From a bacterium (lineage in GTDB: Bacteria > Latescibacterota > Latescibacteria > Latescibacterales > Latescibacteraceae): DNA of 43,176 bases. The stretch covers positions 1 to 43,176 of the forward strand of contig JAJFUH010000009.1 of NCBI GenBank assembly GCA_021372535.1, in the 5' to 3' direction. Numbering within the stretch: the first letter of the stretch is position 1; the number at the start of each line of letters is the position of its first letter. Made by a program: the position numbers and the translations under genes. The notes below the pieces were generated by a model, which searched no databases, was not told the DNA's origin, and saw only the letters and a program-made list of their open reading frames with translations. Positions 1-8,728 of this stretch are shown here, piece after piece.

Positions 1-1497
1 ATATACTGTGCCATCTGCACCAATTGCCGGTGAGGATTTGATTATACCTCCTGACTGGAATTTCCATTTTACCGTGCTTGACGCAGCTACGGTGGCAATC
101 CCTCTTCCCGTGTGCTGGAGGTTCTGGCCTCTCATCGGCCAGGGTGTGTCAGCGAGTGTCACCGGAGGAGCGTTTTCAGCCTTTTTAACTTCATAGTTGT
201 AACTATAACTATCACCCGAGGTGTTCGTACAGGAAGTTACGAGGACAGCCTTATCCCATGTTCTATGTAAGGCGATATTCTCCTGTTCCGAAGAGAGCGT
301 ATGTATCTCATAATCGTAGGGATCGTTGTACAACACGACGGAGCTTTTAAATGTACCTGTTCCGTTCGGCGTGACACGAACATCGAGCGCATCGCCTTCA
401 CCCAGCTCACCGGTGACCGAAAGCTCGATATACCTGCTGGTCAGATACGGTGTCGAAAGCGAATCCGCTGCCGGCAACGTATCGTACTGGGCTGCCATGC
501 CGACAGTCGAAGAAAAGAGGTCGCCTTCACGGTAGAAATCCCTGGTGTTCGCACGGTCGCCGGTGAAGTAATTCCAGACCGCGAACTCATGATACGCCGA
601 AGCGAGACCGATGGGAATGACATCATCGAATGTATCGATTGAAATCTCGCCGGTATTCCCTATTTTTTCCCACAGTTCCCTGAGAATGGAATCCCCGAAC
701 CGTTTCGAAAGGTACATCGGCCATACGACAGCGCCGAACATGAATATGCCATCGGAGTTATCGAGGGATTTATTCTGTTCATCGAAAAAGAAGTGTATGT
801 AACCGAGGTAGTCGTTAACATCATCCCAGACTCTGTTTTCCATCCAGACCGCCGACTGCTGCATCCACCACATCATATCAAAAGTATCGAGATATCCATA
901 TTCAATGGCCAGGGATAACACGTTGGCCGTGGTGACACGTAATGCGTTATAACCTTTGGTATAGTATTGGCTCTCGGAAAAATCGTTATCTATTACCATA
1001 TAGCATGTATAGTTTTTTTCAACCTTCTCAGGATATGCCGCCCCATACGCCCCTGTGCCAAAATTCTTTATATACACATCGATCTCATTTCCTCCGCCGG
1101 TGCCTCCATCGGAAGGAGGGAGAGCAAAACCAAATTCATTGATCTCAATATTCCATGCGTATTCGAGGTAAACGAGCACCGAGTCGATATAATCAGGAAT
1201 ACTGTTCGAATTCTTATCGGACAGTTCCGGCATATTGGTGCCGGTCGTATCATAATGAACGCGGAAATGTCCGCCGGAGGACAAAACCGATGTACCCAGG
1301 GTTGTGCCGATCGTCGGACGGGCAGCCGGTTTCGCCAGATTCAGCATGAGGTCAATGCGCGGGTGTTCGGCGGACAAGGCAGATAGATCCCCGGACATGG
1401 GGGATATTTTGCTTGTTCCGAAATCCTGAGCAGATAAACCCGGAGATAAGAAAAGCAGAAACAGGATTATAAAGAATGTCGTAATCGTTCTTATCAT
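1..1497 (-). CDS. MXAN_6640-family protein with lost zinc motif, running into a PQQ-like beta-propeller (partial)
   Basis: This frame is open from an ATG at 1497 to the window edge (499 residues, no stop), so the C-terminus is missing. Residues 1-23 form a signal peptide ending near LSAQD, so the product is exported. Residues about 75-330 resemble the MXAN_6640 family of putative metalloproteases: HFRVHYDTTG, then IPDYID, then WMENRVWDDVNDY at 218-230. In that family an HExxH motif is expected before the second half; here the aligned stretch (residues 188-202) reads VTTANVLSLAIEYGY, with no histidine or glutamate ligand, and the following E-x-A-x-W-M-E motif has Gln at 213-214. From about residue 455 the sequence becomes PQQ/pyrrolo-quinoline-type propeller repeat (WPMRGQNLQHTGR, then SSPAIGADGTVY). 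It lies 61 bases behind the mosaic gene ending at 1559 and probably shares its transcript. Family assignment is from memory of motifs; catalytic loss is read directly. Confidence 0.8.
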   Translation of the reverse strand, partial: MIRTITTFFIILFLLFLSPGLSAQDFGTSKISPMSGDLSALSAEHPRIDLMLNLAKPAARPTIGTTLGTSVLSSGGHFRVHYDTTGTNMPELSDKNSNSIPDYIDSVLVYLEYAWNIEINEFGFALPPSDGGTGGGNEIDVYIKNFGTGAYGAAYPEKVEKNYTCYMVIDNDFSESQYYTKGYNALRVTTANVLSLAIEYGYLDTFDMMWWMQQSAVWMENRVWDDVNDYLGYIHFFFDEQNKSLDNSDGIFMFGAVVWPMYLSKRFGDSILRELWEKIGNTGEISIDTFDDVIPIGLASAYHEFAVWNYFTGDRANTRDFYREGDLFSSTVGMAAQYDTLPAADSLSTPYLTSRYIELSVTGELGEGDALDVRVTPNGTGTFKSSVVLYNDPYDYEIHTLSSEQENIALHRTWDKAVLVTSCTNTSGDSYSYNYEVKKAENAPPVTLADTPWPMRGQNLQHTGRGIATVAASSTVKWKFQSGGIIKSSPAIGADGTVY

Positions 1498-1558
1498 ATA
1501 AACCTCAACATCCATTGCATGTGAGGATACATGTCATTAATGCTTACTTCAAATAAGT

Positions 1559-4500
1559 TTACCGGAGCAGCAGCATCTGTTTTTCCTCTTTACCCGCAGA
1601 TGTCAGTAACCGGTAAATGTAAACTCCCGAACTGACACGGTATCCGCTTTCGTCGGTACCGTCCCATGTTACCGTATGCAATCCCGGTTGTTCATTACTG
1701 CTGATGAGCGTTTTTACTTTCTGGCCGTTGATGTTGTAAACAGTCAGAAGTATGTTTGACGGTTTTTCAATGGCATAGCTGATCGATGTTGCAGGATTGA
1801 ACGGATTCGGAACATTCTGATGCAGTTTTACGGGAACAGGGAAAACAATGGTATTCGTATCGAAAGGATTGATAGCTTCGATTGAAGGTGTCATCTTTGC
1901 GAACGTTTCGGCTTCGACAGCTTCGAGTACTTCAACCGATATTGGAAAGTCCCCTTTATCGCTGACCGGTCGCATTCTCATTCCCGGAAACGATACCGTT
2001 TCAAGGCCAGCAGGTTCCATTCTCAACATGCGCAGTTCTCCCGAGGATACGGAACGATCGTTAATCAGGGCATTTTCCGGCGGTCCGGTAATACCCGCAT
2101 ACCGGTAAGCATCAGAATTCCACCTGACAACGACTGATGCCGCGCCGATAAGAACTCGTGATTCTCCCGATTCTATCGAGACTGTGAGAATTATGTCATC
2201 TGCTTCCCCCGGATGAACCTGAATATGAGGAAAAGCTGTAGCGCGTGAGAATATCGGAGGCGTCAGAACCAATTTAGCGACCGCGCTCCTCTGCTGTCCG
2301 ACCCGGGCGGGAAGGCTTGGATAATCCGGCTGGATACCATACCGGGCGCAGATCAATCCGTCGGCAAGATCCGGTTTGCCGTCCGCGTTTACATCTCCAT
2401 AGTTCAGCACATTGTTTTCATAAGAACCGACCGGTATATCGATGCCATAACTCCCGATGATGAGCCCGTCCGCGCTGTTCACTGTGCCGTTGCCGTTCAC
2501 TTCTCCCCATATTCCCGATGGCACGATGGAGAACGACTGGTCGCTGACATCGTATATGGCGGCATCTGCGGTCGAGCTTATTCTTATCCTGCAGTTCGAG
2601 GATGTTATATCGGGAACCGTCCAAGTATATGATTTGTTCGAGGCACTGACACTCGCGGTTACAACAGACCATGTACTCCCGCCGTTCTGGGAATATTCGA
2701 TTTTTACTCTGTCGACATTCTGGGATGTCCATGTAATCGCATACTGTGATCCCGCAACCAATGTCTCCCCGCCATTCGGCAACCCCACAAGAATCGAGGT
2801 TTGCCCCGTTACGATATAATCATAATTGTCCGTACTGGTCAAAGGTATGAGATCGGTATATGTTCTGGCAGCGGAAAGACTCAATACATCCAGATGAATC
2901 ACACCGGTTGTATTCGCGTTTCCGATAACATCGAGAACAACATTGAACACATTCACTTTCCCGGTCGAACCCTGCGAATAGATATTCGAACTTTTCAGAA
3001 TCCCCTGGCCTGTGTTCGTTTCGTTCAACAGCGGATCGCTCCATCCGGTTGTCGAACCGCCGTTCGTTCTGATATATCTCAGCGAAGCGGCAGACCATGA
3101 CAATGCAATCGAATATTCGCCGAGCGAATAGGAACTGCCCGTCATGTCGATCACTACGGGTACAACGACCTGCTGACCCGATATCACGGGATTCTTTTCG
3201 GGATATATCTTTACTTCCTCATTTGCCCACACGTCCGCGGAAATCACCCCTTTGAAGGAGTCCTCTCCGACCCAGAACCATCCGGTGCGTTCGTCAGTAT
3301 TCTCAGCAGACTGGTTTGTCACCAGAAGACCATCATAAGGCGATTCATATGAAATGACAGCGGTATCATATTTCTGACCGGTTGTCTCTCCGGCGAGGGC
3401 CAGATAACCGACTCCGGTACCGTCCGGAGCAAACATGCCGAATGACACGGCGCCCAAATCATAACAGGGGAAAAAGGAAAATCCGTTGTTATCGAAAACA
3501 AAATTATATTTATAAGGACCGACATTATAATCATTGCATACCCACGGCTTGGGTGAATCAATCTCGAAATTGTGATCGCCGATATAATCGCCGTTCTGGT
3601 TTACCCAGAGAACGGCTTCATTTTCAGAAATGTAGAGAACGTCAAAGAGCATATTGACACACGATGCAAGCGATCCGAGAGCAGCGGCATCACCCCACAT
3701 GGAAATAAGCGCCGGCCCGTTGTTTGCCTGGGCACCGGCTTCCGCGTCACCCATATTAACCCACCAGGATGACAGATCGTACCGTTTAACCTCTGCTCCC
3801 GTATCGACATCCACATAGATCAACTCGGGTTTGGTAGTATTTCCAGACATATCACCCTGTGTTACGAGAAGGTAATCTCCGCCGTTACTGACCACACCGG
3901 GTCCATATTCCCATCCGGCCAGGTTAGGTACCGCAAATATATATTCGCCGTCCTCACCCCAGTCCATCTGTTTCTCTGCCTGACCGTTGGGGATCCATTT
4001 CCATGCATACAGGACCTTATTTCCATTATTATTGAGACTGCATTTGAAAAATTCCCGGTGATCATCGGGATGCCACGCCAGCCCACCGGGATCGCAGACT
4101 TCCCACGATGCGCATGTTTCCAGAAGGGTCGCGTCATAAGGATCATACCCGACAATCCATTTTTTATTGCTGTGTTCCCTGAGAGCCGTATTCGAGGCAC
4201 TTCCTCCGCCCCGGTCACCGCTGCCTGCCCAGATCACAGGGTGGACAAGAGGAGAACCCTGCTCATCGTGTGTTTCGAGCGTTATGCGGTTCCATGGATT
4301 GGGAGTAATCTGCTTTGTCAGCAGTGTCTTGGCACTGAAAGAATCATAACCCCATATGTAGTATGTATATTCTCCTGGAGGAACAATATTTCCATCATTA
4401 TCCTTGCCGTTCCAGTAAAGAACATTCGTCCCGGTCGCAAGATTGGTCAGAGCCGACATGTAGATACAGGTATCGATCTTGTTGACATAATGCCAGCCCA

Positions 4501-4735
4501 GATACCCGTTTCGTATATTCCTGATTGACGATGCCTTGTCTTTCGTAAAAACACAAAACAAGGTTGTAGCCGTAGTGCCACTGACATTCAGAGGTATCGT
4601 CAGGGTGGAACCATCAAAATTATACTGAATGTTGCCCGGTGCCGATATTTTAAGCTGAGTAGGGACAAAACTTGCGGCGTATGCACAGTGTGAAAGAAGA
4701 ATGACTGCGATCTGGGCACATATGAGCCTGTACAT
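1559..4735 (-). CDS. Secreted mosaic protein: FlgD-like Ig, cohesin-like, Ig, dockerin-like, C-terminal sorting domain
   Basis: The 1058-residue product starts at an ATG 7 bases behind GGAGG. Order of parts: signal peptide 1-20; FlgD-like Ig domain about 24-145 (WNGKDNDGNIVPPGEYTYY); an unassigned 146-505 region; cohesin-like beta-sandwich about 508-640 (SYSLGEYSIALSW); Kre9/Knh1-type Ig about 648-738 (PNGGETLVAGSQYAITW); dockerin-like pair of calcium loops about 741-806 (EVNGNGTVNSADG, DVNADGKPDLADG; the first loop begins with Glu instead of Asp); second cohesin-like segment about 840-945; C-terminal domain 970-1058 with NVPNPFNPATSISY and SSGVYIYRL, typical of type IX/FlgD-like sorting tails. 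It probably acts outside the cell, possibly as a scaffold or carbohydrate-binding surface protein. Its upstream neighbour at 4862 is a close paralogue. No catalytic motif was recognised, so the enzymatic role is unknown. Confidence 0.85.
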   Translation of the reverse strand: MYRLICAQIAVILLSHCAYAASFVPTQLKISAPGNIQYNFDGSTLTIPLNVSGTTATTLFCVFTKDKASSIRNIRNGYLGWHYVNKIDTCIYMSALTNLATGTNVLYWNGKDNDGNIVPPGEYTYYIWGYDSFSAKTLLTKQITPNPWNRITLETHDEQGSPLVHPVIWAGSGDRGGGSASNTALREHSNKKWIVGYDPYDATLLETCASWEVCDPGGLAWHPDDHREFFKCSLNNNGNKVLYAWKWIPNGQAEKQMDWGEDGEYIFAVPNLAGWEYGPGVVSNGGDYLLVTQGDMSGNTTKPELIYVDVDTGAEVKRYDLSSWWVNMGDAEAGAQANNGPALISMWGDAAALGSLASCVNMLFDVLYISENEAVLWVNQNGDYIGDHNFEIDSPKPWVCNDYNVGPYKYNFVFDNNGFSFFPCYDLGAVSFGMFAPDGTGVGYLALAGETTGQKYDTAVISYESPYDGLLVTNQSAENTDERTGWFWVGEDSFKGVISADVWANEEVKIYPEKNPVISGQQVVVPVVIDMTGSSYSLGEYSIALSWSAASLRYIRTNGGSTTGWSDPLLNETNTGQGILKSSNIYSQGSTGKVNVFNVVLDVIGNANTTGVIHLDVLSLSAARTYTDLIPLTSTDNYDYIVTGQTSILVGLPNGGETLVAGSQYAITWTSQNVDRVKIEYSQNGGSTWSVVTASVSASNKSYTWTVPDITSSNCRIRISSTADAAIYDVSDQSFSIVPSGIWGEVNGNGTVNSADGLIIGSYGIDIPVGSYENNVLNYGDVNADGKPDLADGLICARYGIQPDYPSLPARVGQQRSAVAKLVLTPPIFSRATAFPHIQVHPGEADDIILTVSIESGESRVLIGAASVVVRWNSDAYRYAGITGPPENALINDRSVSSGELRMLRMEPAGLETVSFPGMRMRPVSDKGDFPISVEVLEAVEAETFAKMTPSIEAINPFDTNTIVFPVPVKLHQNVPNPFNPATSISYAIEKPSNILLTVYNINGQKVKTLISSNEQPGLHTVTWDGTDESGYRVSSGVYIYRLLTSAGKEEKQMLLLR

Positions 4736-4861
4736 GGTCAGCCTCCGATATATAAATGGGCTCTTTATATTATTCTATGTTGGTTCAAAAAAAGAATACG
4801 ATATCAGAAAGCCAAACAAGATAATCATCACTTTATATAAGCCCGTGGATCACACCCCGGA

Positions 4862-7800
4862 TTACCGGAGCAACAGCATCTGTTTCCGGTCACTCCACCC
4901 GCTTGTGACAAGCTGATAGATATACACTCCGGAACTGACAATCCTCCCGTCATCATCGGTACCGTCCCAGATAACTTCATGGGTTCCGGAAGATTCGTAT
5001 CTGTCGGCGAGGATTCTCACTTTCTGTCCATAAACGTTATATAACGTGAGCACTACATGTGCAGGCGCGGATACCGTATATGATATCGATGTGACAGGAT
5101 TGAACGGATTCGGTACATTCTGTCTGAGTTTAAAAGATACGGGTGACATGCCGGTTAACCCGTCATCGGGATATACCCGCCGGTGATCGGTCTCAAGATA
5201 TGCAAACATTTCGGCATCAACGGCATCGAGTACTTCCAGACTCACGGAACCTGCATGATTTTCATGGAGAGACTGCAGCCTCACACCGGGAAACCCGAAC
5301 GCGGTTTCGCCATTAACTCTTATACGTGCTATCCGAAGCTCGCCTTCGCCGGTAAGGGAATCGTTGATAATTATACTTCCCGTAGAATTCTCGTCGATAC
5401 CGTTATAACGGAATACGTTCGGATCCCATCGGAGTATGACGGAAGCCGCTCCGATAAGAGTTCGCCGTCCCGCCGTACTGACCGATGAGTCGATAATGAT
5501 ATCGTTTGTCTCGGAAACATGCGCTTCTATGGTTGGAATCGCCCGTTCATGCAACACGCGGGCCTGTTCGGGGACCATTTTAGCTACGGTGCCCAGACGT
5601 CGTCCGATCCTCGCGGGAAGACCGGAGTAATCCGGCTGAATACCATACCGTGCGCAGATCAGCCCGTCCGCCAGGTCTTTTTTCCCATCGGCGTTGACAT
5701 CCCCGCATTTGAGAACACCGGATTCGAATGAACCGGCCGGTATATTGATACCGTAGCTTGCAATTATCAGCCCGTCCGCGCTGTTCACCGTTTCGTTGCC
5801 GTTCACATCACCCCAGATTCCCTCTTCGGCTGCTCCGGCAATAGTGTATGTATATTCGCCTATCGTCGTTATGGATAAAAGATTGTCATACGACTTCGCA
5901 GCCGACAGGCTGATGAGTTTCAGATCAAGCGTTCCGCCGGACCCGGCGCTTCCGATGACATCGAAAACGATATTGAATACATTTACGTTCCCCGAAGAAC
6001 CCTGAGCGTAGATGCCGGAACATTTCAGCTCTCCCTGCCCCGTTCCGGAATCGTTTACGAGGGGATTGCTCCATCCCGATGTTGCGCCGCCGGATGTACT
6101 CACATAGCGGAGCCGTGATGTCGACCATAACACCGACACCGAATATTCTCCGAGGCTGTATGAGCTTTTTGACATATCGATATACACAGGAATGGTGATA
6201 CGGCTGCTGGCGGCGAATGAAGACTCTCCGAAATATGCTGATATTTCTTCATCGGAAGACGGCACTTCCGCCGACGTGACAACCGATGAGGTGATCGTTC
6301 CCTTGATCGAATCCCAGCCTGAATACCAGGTTCCGTCTTCGGTTTTAAGAGTGCCGTCACTCGTTGTTTTAGCGACTGTCGAATAGATGCCGTCAAAAGC
6401 AGAGCCGTTGTCACATATGTCAATCCCGTACTTGTAGGCGGCGGTTTCTCCTGCGAATGCATAATAACCCATGCCGGTTCCATCGGGCGCCAAAAGACCG
6501 AACGAAACTGCTCCGAGATCGAAAGACGGACTCAGAGCAAAATAATTGGCGTCGGAAACGAAAGTATAGGTATACGGCCCGACATTGTAGTCATTACATA
6601 CCCATGGCATAGTTGCATCCGGCGCAAAATTATGATCCAGAATGTAATCGCCGTTGCCGTTGACGTAAACGACCAGATCGTTAAAATCATCCAATCCCCT
6701 CATCGGATCGATCACCTGTTTGAGACATGAACAGTGACAGCCGAGGAAAAGGAGGTTATTTCTGATGGACATCGTTCCGGGCCCGCCATGCATCTGTCCA
6801 CCCCTGTCATAATCTTCAATACTTGCCCAGAATTCCGTTATATCGAAAAGTTCCATCAGCATTCCGGAATCGATGTCCACTATCCAGAGTTCATCATGGA
6901 AATAGTTTTCCTGGTATGGATTGGCTGTAACATAGAGGAAGATACCATCGGTAACCGCGTTCATTTGCCTGTTCTGTGTCTGATCCCATAGAACAACGCC
7001 GCCGTCTCCCCAATCCTTCTCTACCACTGCCTCACCGTTCGGGACCCATCTGTATTTCCAGATGCCTCCTGTATTCCAATCCGGGTTATGCATAGGAAAG
7101 AATACATAGTTCCAGTCATCCGGTTGAATGACATACCGTTGCTTCTGAACCCATCCCGATTCGCTGTAAACAGTCATGGTTTCCAGTAACTGTGCATCCA
7201 CAGGATCGTTACCGATTTTCCATTTGTAATATTTCCCGGCAAAAACAGGATTGGCGAGCGGAATACCATTTTCATCCTTTTCGAGTATCTGAGTATCATA
7301 AAACGGGCGAATATTGACTGCATTCGAATTACCGGCCGTGATATTGATTGCCGCAACTCTCGCATTGACAGCGTCATAACCCCACAGATAGTAGGTATAA
7401 TCTCCGGAGGCACATATTTTCCCGTCGTTGTCACGGCCATCCCAGGTTATTGTATTATTTCCTTCCGACATCATGACGGGAGCCGCGACATATACACAGG
7501 TATCGATCTTGTTGACATAATGCCATCCGAGAAAACCGTTTCGTGTACTTATAATTTCCGAAGCCTTGTCCTTCGTGAACACGCACAGGGTCACCAGCGC
7601 CGGAGTGCCGGAAACCGTTACCGGTATCGATAGCTGCGTATGATCAAAAGCATAATGAATGGTTTCAGGAGACGATAATGTGAGAGCAGACGGAGTGAAA
7701 GAACCTGATGGAGTTGAAATTATCGAGAATGTGCCGTTACTCTTGTCGAAAACGGAGGAATTGTTGCTGTCGGTGATGCGAACAAGACATTTTGATGCGT

Positions 7801-8581
7801 TATTATTGGGAACCGACCAGGGATAATATCCCTTCGAAGCATCAACATGCGATCCTATTGTTGCCCATGAACTCCCGTTATCGGCAGAGTATTCGATATT
7901 GACGGAATTTACCGATACAGTCTGCCATGTTATTACCTTGCGCGTATTCCCCTGCCAATGTTCGCCGCCATTGGGGGAAAGAACGTTTATCGGGTAAACC
8001 GTCTGATTGACCGAAAAAACTCGCGATCCTAAATCACGTAATATTCCACTATCATTAGTAATTTTGATATGGACATTTATATTTAAAATATCCTGCGCCG
8101 TAAAAGAGGCGCCCGTTTTGAACACACACATGTGAAGAAGCCCGTAATTGCCGGTATTAATACTGCTTCCCTGCCGTACAAAATCTCTTGAATATTTTCC
8201 GGTCTGGTTTATTTCCCCTGCCGTTAACAGGTTTCCCCCCAGTACATTCGTCTCACTGGCGAACGTCACGGTCGATCCGTTGAAAACCATGGTGTTTTCC
8301 TGCACATCGGTCCCGGAAGATGTCGTTCTATACTCTGCTTTTGAGCCATCCCATGTACATTCAATCGAGAAACCTCTCAGGCTGTCCACATTTTTTACAT
8401 ACACAGCAAATCCGATATAGCTGTTCGGGCCTATACCGGTCGGATTATTCTGTCCCTGATATCCCGCGGATGAAATAACCGTATCAAGCGCAAAAAAAGC
8501 CTCGCTGTTATTCTGAGCGACTGCAACATTATGGAAACAGAAGAAGAAAATCAAACCGAGAAATACTCTGATATTGTTCAT
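4862..8581 (-). CDS. Secreted mosaic protein, paralogue of the 1559-4735 gene with an extra N-terminal cohesin-like domain
   Basis: The 1239-residue product starts at an ATG preceded by AGAGGAAAT. Signal peptide 1-22, then a cohesin-like domain about 25-195, a Kre9/Knh1-type Ig about 198-288 (PNGGEHWQGNTRKVITW), a FlgD-like Ig about 296-420 (WDGRDNDGKICASGDYTYY), an unassigned middle about 420-775, a cohesin-like domain about 785-915 (SYSLGEYSVSVLW), a dockerin-like pair about 920-985 (DVNGNETVNSADG, DVNADGKKDLADG), another cohesin-like segment, and a C-terminal sorting domain from about 1150 (NVPNPFNPVTSISY, SSGVYIYQL). Compared with the neighbour at 1559, the Ig module sits at the N-terminal side, so modules have been shuffled. 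Both share PWVCNDYNVGPY in the unassigned region. It lies between the PEGA gene (147 bases upstream) and its paralogue (126 bases downstream), suggesting one transcript. Likely an extracellular structural or binding protein; function is inferred. Confidence 0.85.
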   Translation of the reverse strand: MNNIRVFLGLIFFFCFHNVAVAQNNSEAFFALDTVISSAGYQGQNNPTGIGPNSYIGFAVYVKNVDSLRGFSIECTWDGSKAEYRTTSSGTDVQENTMVFNGSTVTFASETNVLGGNLLTAGEINQTGKYSRDFVRQGSSINTGNYGLLHMCVFKTGASFTAQDILNINVHIKITNDSGILRDLGSRVFSVNQTVYPINVLSPNGGEHWQGNTRKVITWQTVSVNSVNIEYSADNGSSWATIGSHVDASKGYYPWSVPNNNASKCLVRITDSNNSSVFDKSNGTFSIISTPSGSFTPSALTLSSPETIHYAFDHTQLSIPVTVSGTPALVTLCVFTKDKASEIISTRNGFLGWHYVNKIDTCVYVAAPVMMSEGNNTITWDGRDNDGKICASGDYTYYLWGYDAVNARVAAINITAGNSNAVNIRPFYDTQILEKDENGIPLANPVFAGKYYKWKIGNDPVDAQLLETMTVYSESGWVQKQRYVIQPDDWNYVFFPMHNPDWNTGGIWKYRWVPNGEAVVEKDWGDGGVVLWDQTQNRQMNAVTDGIFLYVTANPYQENYFHDELWIVDIDSGMLMELFDITEFWASIEDYDRGGQMHGGPGTMSIRNNLLFLGCHCSCLKQVIDPMRGLDDFNDLVVYVNGNGDYILDHNFAPDATMPWVCNDYNVGPYTYTFVSDANYFALSPSFDLGAVSFGLLAPDGTGMGYYAFAGETAAYKYGIDICDNGSAFDGIYSTVAKTTSDGTLKTEDGTWYSGWDSIKGTITSSVVTSAEVPSSDEEISAYFGESSFAASSRITIPVYIDMSKSSYSLGEYSVSVLWSTSRLRYVSTSGGATSGWSNPLVNDSGTGQGELKCSGIYAQGSSGNVNVFNIVFDVIGSAGSGGTLDLKLISLSAAKSYDNLLSITTIGEYTYTIAGAAEEGIWGDVNGNETVNSADGLIIASYGINIPAGSFESGVLKCGDVNADGKKDLADGLICARYGIQPDYSGLPARIGRRLGTVAKMVPEQARVLHERAIPTIEAHVSETNDIIIDSSVSTAGRRTLIGAASVILRWDPNVFRYNGIDENSTGSIIINDSLTGEGELRIARIRVNGETAFGFPGVRLQSLHENHAGSVSLEVLDAVDAEMFAYLETDHRRVYPDDGLTGMSPVSFKLRQNVPNPFNPVTSISYTVSAPAHVVLTLYNVYGQKVRILADRYESSGTHEVIWDGTDDDGRIVSSGVYIYQLVTSGWSDRKQMLLLR

Positions 8582-8728
8582 ATATTTCCTCTCGAATAAA
8601 CGAAGACAGCCGGTTGATCAGAGGAAAAAAATAACTATAATGACATGTTCATGTACCCGCACCTGAACTGAATAATCCCGAAACAACACCAGGAGTGATA
8701 TTATACAGCCCGAACCGTTATACCATCA

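Noticed and set aside
301-642. Plus-strand short frames in the first 1.5 kb
   Set aside because: They are antisense to a continuous 499-codon minus-strand frame with MXAN_6640 and propeller features, which explains the region.
2418-3100. Short frames on both strands inside the 1559-4735 mosaic gene
   Set aside because: Shadows of the long frame; none has a ribosome site or recognisable domain.
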